DNA from: Taibaiella lutea | GTDB lineage: Bacteria > Bacteroidota > Bacteroidia > Chitinophagales > Chitinophagaceae | Reading direction: 5' to 3' | Assembly: GCF_008629695.1 (NCBI RefSeq) | Contig: NZ_VWSH01000001.1 | Coordinates: 1,019,990 to 1,083,989, forward strand | DNA: 64,000 nt | In this document: positions 52,501-60,823 of the stretch, in pieces | Numbering within the stretch: the first letter of the stretch is position 1 | How the letters are laid out: the number at the start of each line of letters is the position of its first letter | Made by a program: the position numbers and the translations under genes | The notes under the pieces: model-generated | Told to the model about the DNA's origin: nothing | Databases searched by the model: none | The model's input: only the letters and a program-made list of their open reading frames with translations

Positions 52501-53300
52501 TCTACATGCACCGTTTCCGGTATCCCGTTTCTGGTAAGGACAACTTCATGTTCCTTCGCTCTGAATGTTTCACCTGTCTCCAGAACCTTCGCTGCAATGG
52601 GGCGATAAACTGCACTGATTTCTTTCATAACATCCCAATAGGGAATTGATTGAAATTGCTCGCGGCTTTTTCCGACGATTTCCAGAAATAGATTATTAAC
52701 TTCTTCAACATACAGAGGCTCTCCACTGACGATACATATGCCAACCGGCGCCTGACGTATCATGTTCTGCATATTCAGCTGATTGGCCTTAAGTGTATTG
52801 AGCGCAAAAACTTTCTCTGTGGTTTCCACGCAAATCACCAATACGCCCTGAATATCGCCATCCACATCTTTTATCGGACTGTATGAAAAATCAAAATAGC
52901 AATCCTCAGCATCGGCACCGTTCCTTTCTAATGAAACTTTGAAATTCTGCAAATTGAAAGATTCCCCTTTCATAACAGCTTCAAACATCGGCCCTATGCT
53001 GTCCCATATTTCGGCATAAGTATTCTTTGCACTATTGCTAATAGCAAAGGGGTGTTTGGCTTCGCCATTAATAGGCCTGAAAGCATCATTATATAATTGT
53101 GTAAAATCATTGCCCCAGCAAATAAGCGTAGGAAACGTATTGGTCAACATCATGCTGACCATTTGCTTTAATGAATAAGGCCATGTAGCCGGCTGTCCCA
53201 ATGGTGTTACAGACCAATCAACAGATCGGATAAGTTCACCTGTTTCGCCACCACCTTGCAGGAAAGGCAAATTGTTAACAGCATTATTTTTTGATGGCAT
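49503..53300 (-). CDS. Multi-PAS/GAF sensor histidine kinase
   Basis: I place the start at 53300 (1265 residues, beginning MPSKNNAVNNLPFLQGG), because the frame upstream overlaps the response regulator gene. The protein has at least six PAS-type sensor domains (about residues 25-830) separated by helical linkers, including a coiled-coil of NEE repeats near 320-350, then a GAF domain (about 870-1030), the phospho-accepting His in GLASHELKTP near 1056, and a HATPase domain to the C-terminus (NLLTNAIKYSP, GLGIGLYLSNEI). No transmembrane segment is seen, so it senses a cytoplasmic signal. The response regulator at 53344 lies 43 bases upstream in the same transcript. Confidence 0.88.
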   Translation of the reverse strand: MPSKNNAVNNLPFLQGGGETGELIRSVDWSVTPLGQPATWPYSLKQMVSMMLTNTFPTLICWGNDFTQLYNDAFRPINGEAKHPFAISNSAKNTYAEIWDSIGPMFEAVMKGESFNLQNFKVSLERNGADAEDCYFDFSYSPIKDVDGDIQGVLVICVETTEKVFALNTLKANQLNMQNMIRQAPVGICIVSGEPLYVEEVNNLFLEIVGKSREQFQSIPYWDVMKEISAVYRPIAAKVLETGETFRAKEHEVVLTRNGIPETVHVDFVYEPVRDAEEQIKGIMIVATEVTDKVLARTALEDINNEMVATNEEMAASNEELLVTNEELSVAQQQLEDSLQKLTDSEQQIRSLIESAPFPIAVYIGREMKIAQANRAIIDVWGKGSDVIGKTYFELLPELEEQEIYPQLDNVFTTAIPFHARNQRVDLTINGVLTVFYFNYSFTPLLDKNGNVYGVMNTAADVTDLNIAKQRIEQSEENFRNMIAQAPVAMCLLTGSEYIVEHVNTAMLEIWGKPRETVMNKPVFEALPDAREQGLEQVMDGVYVTGKPFIANEQPVSLLRFGKPDVVYQNFVYQPYKSTDGRILGVLAISVDVTEQVIARRELERAYEQARLSKQAAQMGTFDMNMVDGTLEWDERCRTLFGINHNNAITYEKDFVGGLHPDDKEYVLNIIDGVLDKSLTNGDYDIEYRTVGAADQIVRWVRAKGKAYFDEQDKPVRFIGSVLDITDQKLDEIRMHENAEKQTRLAAIVSSSDDTILSKTLQGIITSWNTAAERMFGYTQEEAIGKHISMIIPQSRLKEEEFIISRIKTGQKVDHFETVRIAKDGREVPLSITVSPIMDANGNIIGASKIARDISTQVEAQEIAQRYTERLEIMNTMVRAVSEELDLNRILQKVTDATTELTGAKFGAFFYNKTDEKGDSYMLFTLSGAPREAFEKFGMPRNTAVFHPTFSGEGVVRVDDITKDPRYGKNTPHHGMPKGHLPVVSYLAVPVTSRSGAVIGGLFFGHPEAGKFTKQHESLVTSIAAQAAIGIDNAKLYEEVKALNDKKDEFIGLASHELKTPLASISGYLQILNRMKKDEQSQKFVERAYHQVQKLTSLVNDLLDVSKIEAGKLKLTINEFDLKEIIEDAIELTKYTTDKYKITFETDVEVCKISADSQRIEQVVINLLTNAIKYSPGTDKVEITLIRNDKDVIVGVKDFGLGIPADKLTSIFSRFYRIDDATPNISGLGIGLYLSNEIISRHNGKLWVESELGKGSSFWFSLPLS

Positions 53301-53343
53301 TTCATTTGGGATTAAGGGTGAGCGTTTAATTTTTGATTTTATC

Positions 53344-53706
53344 TCAAAAAAAAGAATCCACCACATTTTGCAGATGTTCAAAATCAAAAGGCTTGGCAAC
53401 ATAAGTATCTGCACCTGCCCTTTCAGCTATGCCCTTTATATCATTATTTGCAGAGATATAAATAACAGGTATGTTTTTAAGCTCTTCATCGTTTTTCAAC
53501 ATTTGAGTTGCAAAAAGCCCGCCGGTGGTTGGTATCCAATTATCCATTAAAATCACATCAGGCGATGACATTCTCACTTTGTCGATTACATCATCACTTG
53601 TTTTATAGGTATGCACTTCCCACCCTTTTTCTTCAAAAAAGAAACGAAAGATAATGAGTAAATCATCATCATCATCAAAAACTGCGACGCGTTTAACGGC
53701 AACCAT
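53344..53706 (-). CDS. Single-domain response regulator (CheY-like)
   Basis: The 120-residue receiver domain has the acidic pocket DDDDD at 11-15, the phospho-acceptor Asp55 in VILMDNWIP, a Ser/Thr in YISA near 85 and the conserved Lys105 in VAKPF. No output domain is present. It precedes the large histidine kinase by 43 bases and is probably its partner or a phosphate sink. The kinase has no receiver domain of its own. Confidence 0.9.
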   Translation of the reverse strand: MVAVKRVAVFDDDDDLLIIFRFFFEEKGWEVHTYKTSDDVIDKVRMSSPDVILMDNWIPTTGGLFATQMLKNDEELKNIPVIYISANNDIKGIAERAGADTYVAKPFDFEHLQNVVDSFF

Positions 53707-53969
53707 GCTTTAGGTTTTATTTGCTTTATTAAAATCAGAAATGTAATTGTGCAATATTTCCGCCCATCTTAATAAGTATCCAAAAGTATAAAATTGCGGC
53801 TAATAAACCCGTGCTGATTTAGATTAGCATTACGCTTATAACTATTGTATGTTTAAAAACATCAAAGCAGTAAAAAAGTTCTAACAATTGAAACATAAAG
53901 CTTTGTCTATGTTAGTATAAAACCTTTTTTATAAAAATGCGTTGTTATAGTTAGAAAAACATAAAATTT
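53707..53969. other. AT-rich intergenic gap
   Basis: This 263-base stretch lies between divergent genes. It is strongly AT-rich and should contain the promoters of both, but I do not see a convincing TAnnTTTG element, repeat or RNA gene. Confidence 0.4.
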
Positions 53970-54206
53970 ATGAGACGATACTTGTTATATACAACGTTAT
54001 TTTTCACATTAGCCGGCATTTATTCTTGTACAGAAAATGCATCAGGCGTAAAAAGCGTTCCGATTGATTCTACAAATGCTTATGGTACGGCGCCCGTAGA
54101 ATATGGAAAGAGAGACAGCACAGGTATGCTTCCTGATGCTGATCAGGGAGAAGGTTACAGAGTTAACACGCCGGGTGGTGATAGTATGCCGAACGGAGAA
54201 AAATAA
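53970..54206 (+). CDS. Small lipoprotein of unknown function
   Basis: The 78-residue product has a lipoprotein signal (LAGIYSC, Cys20). The mature part is polar and short, with no recognised motif (YGKRDSTGMLPDADQGEGYR). A terminator follows. It is a plausible real gene because of the lipobox and the clear terminator, but the function is unknown. Confidence 0.6.
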   Translation: MRRYLLYTTLFFTLAGIYSCTENASGVKSVPIDSTNAYGTAPVEYGKRDSTGMLPDADQGEGYRVNTPGGDSMPNGEK

Positions 54207-54225
54207 TTCCTGAATGATAAACACA

Positions 54226-54261
54226 AACAAAATCCGGCTTCTTATGTGCCGGATTTTGTTT
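54226..54261 (+). terminator. Terminator after the small lipoprotein
   Basis: AACAAAATCCGGC and GCCGGATTTTGTT form a 13-bp stem with a 9-base loop, followed by TTTC. Confidence 0.75.
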
Positions 54262-54281
54262 CAATTATATTTTGAATACAA

Positions 54282-54719
54282 TTAATCGCGTGGATAATCA
54301 TAATTCACCATCCAGTAAATACCAAATTTATCGGCAAACATACCAAAGTAAGCGCCCCAAAAAGTTTTACTCATTGGCATAATAACATTACCGCCGGCTG
54401 AAAGACCATTAAAAATCCTGTCGGCATCTTCTTCACTTTCTGCATTGATAGAAAGTTGTACATTATTGCCAACTATAGTTGAGTCACCCATAGGTCCGCA
54501 AGCGTCGCTACCCATCAACGTTGTACCATCAGGCAACACCAAAGACATGTGCATAATCTTATCACCAAATTCAGCAGATGTTGATGGCATGCCTTCTGAT
54601 GGCGGCATATCTTTGAAGCGTCCTACAAAGGGATATTCACCGCCAAAAACGGCCTTATAAAAATCGAATGCTTCTTCGCAATTACCTTTAAAATTAAGAT
54701 ATGGATTAATTTGTGCCAT
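54282..54719 (-). CDS. VOC/PhnB-like glyoxalase-fold protein
   Basis: The start at 54719 gives 145 residues beginning MAQINPYLNFKGNCEEAFDF, the usual beginning of PhnB-like proteins (former 3-demethylubiquinone methyltransferase family). Repeated beta-alpha-beta segments such as KIMHMSLVLPDGTTLMGSDA fit the vicinal-oxygen-chelate fold. PhnB-type proteins lack a proven activity. It lies 23 bases downstream of the YCII-like gene in the same transcript. Confidence 0.85.
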   Translation of the reverse strand: MAQINPYLNFKGNCEEAFDFYKAVFGGEYPFVGRFKDMPPSEGMPSTSAEFGDKIMHMSLVLPDGTTLMGSDACGPMGDSTIVGNNVQLSINAESEEDADRIFNGLSAGGNVIMPMSKTFWGAYFGMFADKFGIYWMVNYDYPRD

Positions 54720-54742
54720 GTCGTTTTTTTTGTTTATAAAAA

Positions 54743-55195
54743 TTAATGTTTTTTCATTTCTATCTGCTGATGAAACGGCAGGTAAGCAGGCAAAGCAGCA
54801 GAACCATACCAATTATATATTTCCGATTCAAAAATACCCGTACTTATAGCAGGGTCAGCTTTTAAATATTCTTCAACTTCTTCTTTCGAGTTGGCTTTAA
54901 AAATAAAGATACCTCTGTATTTATTCGGATTTTCTTCCAGTGGGCCTGCTACGATGAGCTTACCTTCATTCGAAAGTCTGATGATATTATCCATGTGCCC
55001 GCGAAAAAGAATTTTCATGGTAGCATCATCTTTAACTTCGGCTTTTCCTGTTTTCAGTATCACAAAATAATACATCTTCATCCCGTATTCGTCTGCACCA
55101 AGACTATCAGCCAATGCTTTGTTGTATTGTGCATTTGCTTTTGAAAAACAACATGCGATCATTAATAACAAGATGAATTTTAGCTTTAGTTTCAT
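54743..55195 (-). CDS. Secreted YCII-domain protein
   Basis: I place the start at 55195, giving 150 residues with a clear signal peptide (MKLKLKFILLLMIACCFSKA, then NAQ). The mature part has MYYFVILKTGKAEVKDDATM, the histidine-aspartate region GHMDNIIRLSNEGKLIVAGP, and ADPAISTGIFESEIYNWYGS, the YCII pattern. YCII domains are usually cytoplasmic, so the signal peptide is unusual. It is transcribed with the PhnB-like gene that follows, a common pairing of YCII and VOC genes. Confidence 0.75.
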   Translation of the reverse strand: MKLKLKFILLLMIACCFSKANAQYNKALADSLGADEYGMKMYYFVILKTGKAEVKDDATMKILFRGHMDNIIRLSNEGKLIVAGPLEENPNKYRGIFIFKANSKEEVEEYLKADPAISTGIFESEIYNWYGSAALPAYLPFHQQIEMKKH

Positions 55196-55307
55196 TGGAA
55201 ATAATTTAACTGGTTTCACACTTAATTGTAAATACTGCCCCGGAATCAAATATAATAAATCATTATTAAACAGAAAGCCAAAGATATTTTGTAATCCAAA
55301 ATTCATT

Positions 55308-56348
55308 TTACATCTTAACCTGCCTGATGAGTTTTTTCAGGTTTAATTCAACAATGTCAGCCATGCTATTACATTTCAGGTATTGTATGTCCTGATAATG
55401 TTCAGCAAGCCCTTCCCGTAACTGCTTGACGTTTTCCGGAGTCGAAACTTTATCCGTTCCCAGAACATCTCTTAATTGCGCTATCCTGTTTCGCTCGCTC
55501 CTTAAGCGGTGTACAATAGAAGAGGATTCTTCCTGTTGGTATTGAATAAAGGTTTTCTCTGTAAGATATTCCATCCCTAATTTCACAAACGGAAGGTTCT
55601 CTTTAAAAAACTGAGGCAAATACACTTTTTTATTACCTTCAAAAAACTGCTGATCGAAATCGATACAGCGTATGCGGAACTGAAAATCATCAAAGTCGGG
55701 CGTAACCTGCATTACAAAATTGTAAGAACGCATGTCGCCCAATAAAGTAATAAAACAACGTTCATTGAATTTGACAAATTCCTTCGCAATACGTTTTGGA
55801 TTATAATCAGGATTTGTCAAATGGGTTTTGGTAAATACATCGCCCGGAATACCGGGGATATGCTCTTCAATAATAGTATCTCTATCTACCAGAAAATTCA
55901 ACTGATTGGGCGACAGTAAATGTTCGATTTCCATACCGTAAATACGCGAAGCGTCAGCACGTTTAACATAGAAATAATCATAAACATCATTCAACCTGTT
56001 AATAATTTTTATGCGGAAAGGATGTGTGTTTCCAAATGTGCAATAATCAATACGGTCAATATACTTATGCTGTACAATGCGGAGATTACCGGAAGCTTTC
56101 AACATGGCATAAACCTTCTTCAAGCCATTGTGCAGCGCTTCAATTTCATGTGGCGGGTAAATGGGCGATTCCCAGAAAGTGTCTTTTCCGTTTTTATCCA
56201 TCAAAGGCACTGCTTCTTTAAAATTAAGAAGGTCGGTATAACTAATCGACAAATGCGCTTCGCGCTGATAATTTTTCAGATATTTCTGAAGCGGAACGGA
56301 AACCGGGAAAATAGGTTTCTTCTTTGAGATTTTTATATCATCGGCCAT
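55308..56348 (-). CDS. Orphan protein with kinase-like sequence features
   Basis: The start at 56348 (346 residues, MADDIKISKKKPIFPVSVPL) is chosen because the longer frame begins inside the upstream terminator. I do not recognise the family. YDYFYVKRAD near residue 125 resembles the beta3 lysine of the protein kinase/APH fold, IEEHIPGIPGDVF the linker of APH-type kinases, LLGDMRSYNFVMQ a catalytic loop (D and N), and IRCIDFDQQFF a metal-binding DFD. The C-terminal 100 residues are helical. It might therefore be a divergent phosphotransferase. The function is unproven. Confidence 0.5.
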   Translation of the reverse strand: MADDIKISKKKPIFPVSVPLQKYLKNYQREAHLSISYTDLLNFKEAVPLMDKNGKDTFWESPIYPPHEIEALHNGLKKVYAMLKASGNLRIVQHKYIDRIDYCTFGNTHPFRIKIINRLNDVYDYFYVKRADASRIYGMEIEHLLSPNQLNFLVDRDTIIEEHIPGIPGDVFTKTHLTNPDYNPKRIAKEFVKFNERCFITLLGDMRSYNFVMQVTPDFDDFQFRIRCIDFDQQFFEGNKKVYLPQFFKENLPFVKLGMEYLTEKTFIQYQQEESSSIVHRLRSERNRIAQLRDVLGTDKVSTPENVKQLREGLAEHYQDIQYLKCNSMADIVELNLKKLIRQVKM

Positions 56349-56383
56349 TTTCAATAATATAGAATTACAATAACTATAAAAAT

Positions 56384-56417
56384 ACAAAAGGAGGATAAAT
56401 GTTTATCCTCCTTTTGT
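56384..56417 (-). terminator. Terminator after the DUF5648-like gene
   Basis: ACAAAAGGAGGATAAA and its reverse complement TTTATCCTCCTTTTGT form a perfect 16-bp stem with a 2-base loop. On the minus strand it lies between the DUF5648-like gene and the kinase-like gene. A T-rich tract is inside the stem. Confidence 0.7.
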
Positions 56418-56439
56418 AAATATTGTATAATAAAATCAA

Positions 56440-56991
56440 TTACAATGATTGCTCGTAGATAGATTCATCTACACTACGACGAACGCCATAGTATTGCAAT
56501 GTTTTGTGACGATATCCTTTTTTGTAATAAGCATCAGTATCACCTTCTTCAGGAATAGTAACCCAATCTCTTGTTTTAGGAATGTACCAACGGCAAACAG
56601 CTACACGATTATCTCCACGACGAATGGAAGCATAAAATTGAAGATGTTTTTCTTTATATCCCATTTTCAACATTGCATCATCAGAATACTCATCTTCTGC
56701 AATACTTACGATATCTTTAGTTATAGGATTGAACCAACGATATACCGCAACACGGTTTGGTCCCGGCTCACGAAACGCATAGAATACAAGCGTTTTGTTG
56801 TTATATTTCCAATTAAGAAGTTGTCCTTCCTGATATTCTCCTTCTGCTACAGTCACATAATTTCTATCAACCTGATTGAACCAGCGATAAACGGGAACCA
56901 TTTCATCGCTCTCTTGTGCCTGTGCTTTGGTAGTGTTTCCCAGGAACATGCCCGCTACAACGGCAGACACAAATAATAATTTTTTGTTCAT
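56440..56991 (-). CDS. Secreted DUF5648-type repeat protein
   Basis: The start at 56991 gives 183 residues with a signal peptide (MNKKLLFVSAVVAGMFLGNT, cleavage near KAQAQ). The rest is three repeats of about 45 residues: VYRWFNQVDRNYVTVAEGEY, VYRWFNPITKDIVSIAEDEY and CRWYIPKTRDWVTIPEEGDT, each followed by a (K/H)KTLQFYA-like strand. This is the DUF5648 pattern, thought to bind or present a cell-surface ligand. No T9SS sorting domain or lipobox is present. Function unknown. Confidence 0.75.
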   Translation of the reverse strand: MNKKLLFVSAVVAGMFLGNTTKAQAQESDEMVPVYRWFNQVDRNYVTVAEGEYQEGQLLNWKYNNKTLVFYAFREPGPNRVAVYRWFNPITKDIVSIAEDEYSDDAMLKMGYKEKHLQFYASIRRGDNRVAVCRWYIPKTRDWVTIPEEGDTDAYYKKGYRHKTLQYYGVRRSVDESIYEQSL

Positions 56992-57133
56992 AGTTAAATT
57001 CAATTTTTCTAAATCGCTACCAAAATACATAAAAATTTTTCGGACTTGCAACAGTTTGCTAATATTTTTTTTTATTTTTTTAAAATAGCGGCTTTTTAAT
57101 GCCTTAAAGCAAAATCAATATACTCATCTTTTT

Positions 57134-57141
57134 TATCTTCG
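57134..57141 (+). promoter_or_regulatory. -7-like element upstream of the SprE/PorW-like gene
   Basis: TATCTTCG resembles TAnnTTTG with one change and lies 66 bases before the TTG start at 57207. No two-box motif is seen upstream, unlike the promoters P1 and P3 that share this element. Confidence 0.4.
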
Positions 57142-57206
57142 CATATAATATTTGACCTGAAAATCAGTTATTCATTGTAATATCGTGCTTAAAGTAAAGG
57201 AAAAAT

Positions 57207-60200
57207 TTGAAAAGGGTTACTAAGTTTCTAACAGGACTATTTGTATTAGCAATTTTATTGGTAAGTAATACGCAGGCATCGGCACAAAAAGCCGACAGCG
57301 CTGCTGTTGCACAAAAGAGAATTACTGATAGCATTGCAAAAGCCAATAAACAAAAAGCTGACAGCCTCAGATTTATCCGTAACTATAAAGAAAGCAAACA
57401 TTATAAGGACAGCGTGGAGTATGCGCGTCAGGCCAGATTTGCAGACCAGGCTGCAGAAAGAAAACGTATTTCGGATTCCATAACTGCAAAGCGTAAATAT
57501 ATTGCCGACAGCACCATGATGGCAAGAAAACGTTATTCCGACAGCATTAAAAATTACAACGATTCCGTTAAGCTTGCAAGAGCCAGAATAATGGAGGAGC
57601 AAAGAGTACTTCGCCAAAGACGAACAGATAGTCTGGCTGCTGAAAAAAAATACAAGGAAAGTAAACGTTATAAAGACAGCGTAGAAGCTGTAAGAGCAAA
57701 ACGAAAAGCCGACCTGGTCAAAGTCAGGAAGCATTATACCGATAGTGTTAAAACTGTTCAAAGAAACCGATCTGACAGTGTTTTAGCTGCACGAAAAGTC
57801 TATAACGACAGCTTGAAAACCGCCTTAAATGCGGCAAAAGAGATACGTACAAAACAACTTGACAGCTTAAAAGCATACAGGGCTGCGCGGGCCGACAGCC
57901 TTTCAAAAGTACGACAGGCAAGGGCCGAGCTCCGAAAGCAGAAATCCATTGAAAAGTCAAAAGAGGCAGAAAAGAAACACAATCTTGCTTTAGAATTAAA
58001 GATCAAGAAAAAACAGGCTGCCTACGATAACCAGAAAATGCGTAAAAAGAAATGGACTGTGCCACGACAGATTATCCAGAATACCTTTACGCGATACAAT
58101 TATTATTTCAATGCCAACAAGAAGATGGAAGAGGCCGAGGACAATATGGTGCGATCGCATGTCAATAATTACGACAGCCTCATAGCTTTGTTCCCTTTTG
58201 ACCCTGATGTGGATAGCAATAAGTTGAAATCAGACATGGATACCATTATCAGGAAAGCTGCATTGGGTATTCAGATTCATGACCCGAGAGCTAAATGGCA
58301 GGATGATTTGTATTTGTTACTGGGACAGGCTTATTATTACAAAGGCGATTATCGCAATGCCGGAGCGGCTTTTAAAACAATCGTTTCTCAGGCCGAAGAA
58401 GACAAAAAAGAAGAATTAAAGAAAAAAGGCAATAGTAAAGCCGACAAAAGCAAACCATCAACTTTCAGTGATCCTGAAAAAACAGGGATTGCAGGCGCAT
58501 TGGAACATAAATCAGCTAAGAATGAAGCCTTGCTCTGGCTGGCAAGGGTTTTGACGCAGAGTGGCAAAGAAGGCCAGGCACAAACAGTGCTGGACTTACT
58601 GCGCAATGATGCAAATTTTCCACCAAGGCTAAACGGGAAACTTGCGCTGGAGCAGGCGTTCATTGACCTGTACAGGGACGATTATACCAAAGCCTCTCAA
58701 TCATTGGCAATTGTAGCGGTAGATAAAGAACAGCCGAATTGGCTGCGCCTGAGAGCTGCGTTCCTGAATGCACAGATTCAGCAAAGTCAATTGAACTATG
58801 CTGAATCCAACAAATATTACAATATTGCATTGGGCTTGAATTCCACATTGGAAATGGAATTTTATGCCAAAAAGAATATTGCGGTTAACAATATTAATAA
58901 TGGTTCGGGAACCTATACAGCCGACAACCTTTTGGAAAAAATGTCGAAAGACACTAAGTTCAAACCTTATTACGACCAGATATATTTTGCAATGGGTAAA
59001 GCTGCTTTGAAGAATAAACAAAGCGATGCGGCTCTCGGATATTTCGAAAAAAGCGTTCAGGAAAGCAAAAGCAATAAAAAGCAAAAGGGTCTTTCTTTTG
59101 CAGCTTTGGGTGATGAATACTATGTAAGAAGCAATTACTCGAGTGCAAAATTTGCTTATGACAGCGCTGCAATGTTCCTCACTCCGGCAGAAGATCCTGT
59201 TTATAGCATTGCCCAGAAAAGAGCTCAGGCACTTGATTTGGTTGCTTATCCCGGCAATGTGGTTAAAACACAGGACAGCTTGCTGCGAATGTCTTATCTC
59301 ACCGAAAAAGAACAAAGAAGAATCATCCATGATTATGTAAAAGATCTGGAAAAGAGAATGCGTGACAGTCTTTATCTGGCACAAAATCAGCCAAATAATG
59401 TTATCGCTCCACCTCCGGGAATGAGTGGACAAAAAACAGTAACCTGGTATTTTGCCAACCCTAATCTTATGAGACAAGGGGAAAATGACTTTAAACAGAA
59501 ATGGGGCAACAGAACACTGAAAGATAACTGGAGAATCAGCAGCAGCAATGTTTTCGTTATTGACAATACCAGCGACAACGCAAATGGAGAAGAGGAACAG
59601 AATGATTTGAATTTACCGAATGAAGACACGCTGTATGCCGCTATTCCCCATAGCCAGAAAGAAATTGACTTAGCCAATTCACAACTTTCGCAAGGCTATT
59701 TCGATTTAGGGAAAGCCTATTATACCAATCTTGAAGATTACGAAAAAGCCGTAGGCACCTTCGATACTTTGGATAAGCGCTATCCTGATCACAAAAACAT
59801 GGCTGAAGAAATCTATATCCGCTATATCATCAGCATGCGTCAGAATAGTCCGACAAAAGCTGCGGCATATAATAAAGAATTACAACAAAAATTCCCTGAT
59901 TCAGACTGGGGAAGATTACTCAGCGGGCAAAGCCAGGAAAGCGAATCCAATCCTTTCCCTAACGTCACTAATACCAATCAGCAAACCATCTCAAATTTCT
60001 ATGACGAGACTTACGGTTTATTGATGCAAAGACAATACAATGAAGTACTGACAAGGATAAAAGATGCCGATGAGAATTACAAAAACCAGGGAAATTTCAG
60101 GAAGAAATTCACTTTAATGAAAGCCGTTGCAATAGCAGGAAACGGAAATTATCCGGAAGCTGATACCATGCTGAAACAATTTATTTCATCTAATCCGAAT

Positions 60201-60719
60201 GATAGTCTTGTAAGTTGGGCCAATACGATTTTGGCTTACATGAAACAGCATCCTGATTTAAGCAATGCGCCAAAAATTATACCCAAAGATTCTACAGGTA
60301 GTGTGAACCAGGCATCACAATCACCGGACTCGACGGGTAATGCAAATGCATTGGTTTATCAATACAATCCGGCAACAGAACATTATGTAATTATTGCAGC
60401 CCCTTCAAGCGCCAAGTTCTCGGGTTTGCGTTCCGGCCTCTCGGATTATAATTTGATGAAAGCCTCAAGAGAAAGTATTTCGGTTACGGTTTCAACGTTG
60501 GATGCAAGCCGCAGCCTGATTGTATGTAAGTCATTTACCAATGCGTCGGAAGCAAAAAAATACATTAATGAAATCAAATCTGTCAATGTGCTTTTCCGGG
60601 AATTTTCGCCCAATGAATACGACATCATGGTTATTTCAGCAGATAATTTTCCCAAGCTTTTTATCAAGAAAGATTACGGCGTTTATAAAGCTTTTTATCT
60701 TAAAAACTACAGACAGTAA
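57207..60719 (+). CDS. SprE/PorW-like TPR protein of the type IX secretion system
   Basis: The 1170-residue protein starts at a TTG with an upstream AAAGGA; the signal peptide ends near TQASAQ. Residues about 28-275 are a highly charged repeat region with recurring (A/S)DS(I/L/V) words such as RKRYSDSIKNYNDSVK, probably a long coiled helix. From about 280 on, IIQNTFTRYNYYFNANKKME and IRKAALGIQIHDPRAKWQDD followed by LLGQAYYYKGDYRNA match SprE/PorW, TPR lipoproteins that link the T9SS to gliding. No lipobox Cys is seen here, which is a difference from the known proteins. The C-terminal 100 residues (from about 1045) form a mixed domain ending in KNYRQ. Confidence 0.8.
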   Translation: MKRVTKFLTGLFVLAILLVSNTQASAQKADSAAVAQKRITDSIAKANKQKADSLRFIRNYKESKHYKDSVEYARQARFADQAAERKRISDSITAKRKYIADSTMMARKRYSDSIKNYNDSVKLARARIMEEQRVLRQRRTDSLAAEKKYKESKRYKDSVEAVRAKRKADLVKVRKHYTDSVKTVQRNRSDSVLAARKVYNDSLKTALNAAKEIRTKQLDSLKAYRAARADSLSKVRQARAELRKQKSIEKSKEAEKKHNLALELKIKKKQAAYDNQKMRKKKWTVPRQIIQNTFTRYNYYFNANKKMEEAEDNMVRSHVNNYDSLIALFPFDPDVDSNKLKSDMDTIIRKAALGIQIHDPRAKWQDDLYLLLGQAYYYKGDYRNAGAAFKTIVSQAEEDKKEELKKKGNSKADKSKPSTFSDPEKTGIAGALEHKSAKNEALLWLARVLTQSGKEGQAQTVLDLLRNDANFPPRLNGKLALEQAFIDLYRDDYTKASQSLAIVAVDKEQPNWLRLRAAFLNAQIQQSQLNYAESNKYYNIALGLNSTLEMEFYAKKNIAVNNINNGSGTYTADNLLEKMSKDTKFKPYYDQIYFAMGKAALKNKQSDAALGYFEKSVQESKSNKKQKGLSFAALGDEYYVRSNYSSAKFAYDSAAMFLTPAEDPVYSIAQKRAQALDLVAYPGNVVKTQDSLLRMSYLTEKEQRRIIHDYVKDLEKRMRDSLYLAQNQPNNVIAPPPGMSGQKTVTWYFANPNLMRQGENDFKQKWGNRTLKDNWRISSSNVFVIDNTSDNANGEEEQNDLNLPNEDTLYAAIPHSQKEIDLANSQLSQGYFDLGKAYYTNLEDYEKAVGTFDTLDKRYPDHKNMAEEIYIRYIISMRQNSPTKAAAYNKELQQKFPDSDWGRLLSGQSQESESNPFPNVTNTNQQTISNFYDETYGLLMQRQYNEVLTRIKDADENYKNQGNFRKKFTLMKAVAIAGNGNYPEADTMLKQFISSNPNDSLVSWANTILAYMKQHPDLSNAPKIIPKDSTGSVNQASQSPDSTGNANALVYQYNPATEHYVIIAAPSSAKFSGLRSGLSDYNLMKASRESISVTVSTLDASRSLIVCKSFTNASEAKKYINEIKSVNVLFREFSPNEYDIMVISADNFPKLFIKKDYGVYKAFYLKNYRQ

Positions 60720-60764
60720 TTTATCTTAATCATTCATTTTTATTAATTACTCATGAATAAAATG

Positions 60765-60794
60765 TCCTGCATGGCTGACCATGCAGGATTTTTT
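60765..60794 (+). terminator. Terminator after the SprE/PorW-like gene
   Basis: TCCTGCATGG and CCATGCAGGA form a 10-bp stem with loop CTGA, followed by six T. Confidence 0.85.
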
Positions 60795-60823
60795 ATTAAC
60801 TTGACCTCGTTCAAAATTATTAC

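Noticed and set aside
53301-53414. N-terminal extension of the large histidine kinase
   Set aside because: The extension overlaps the response regulator gene, and a Met at 53300 starts a normal-looking sequence.
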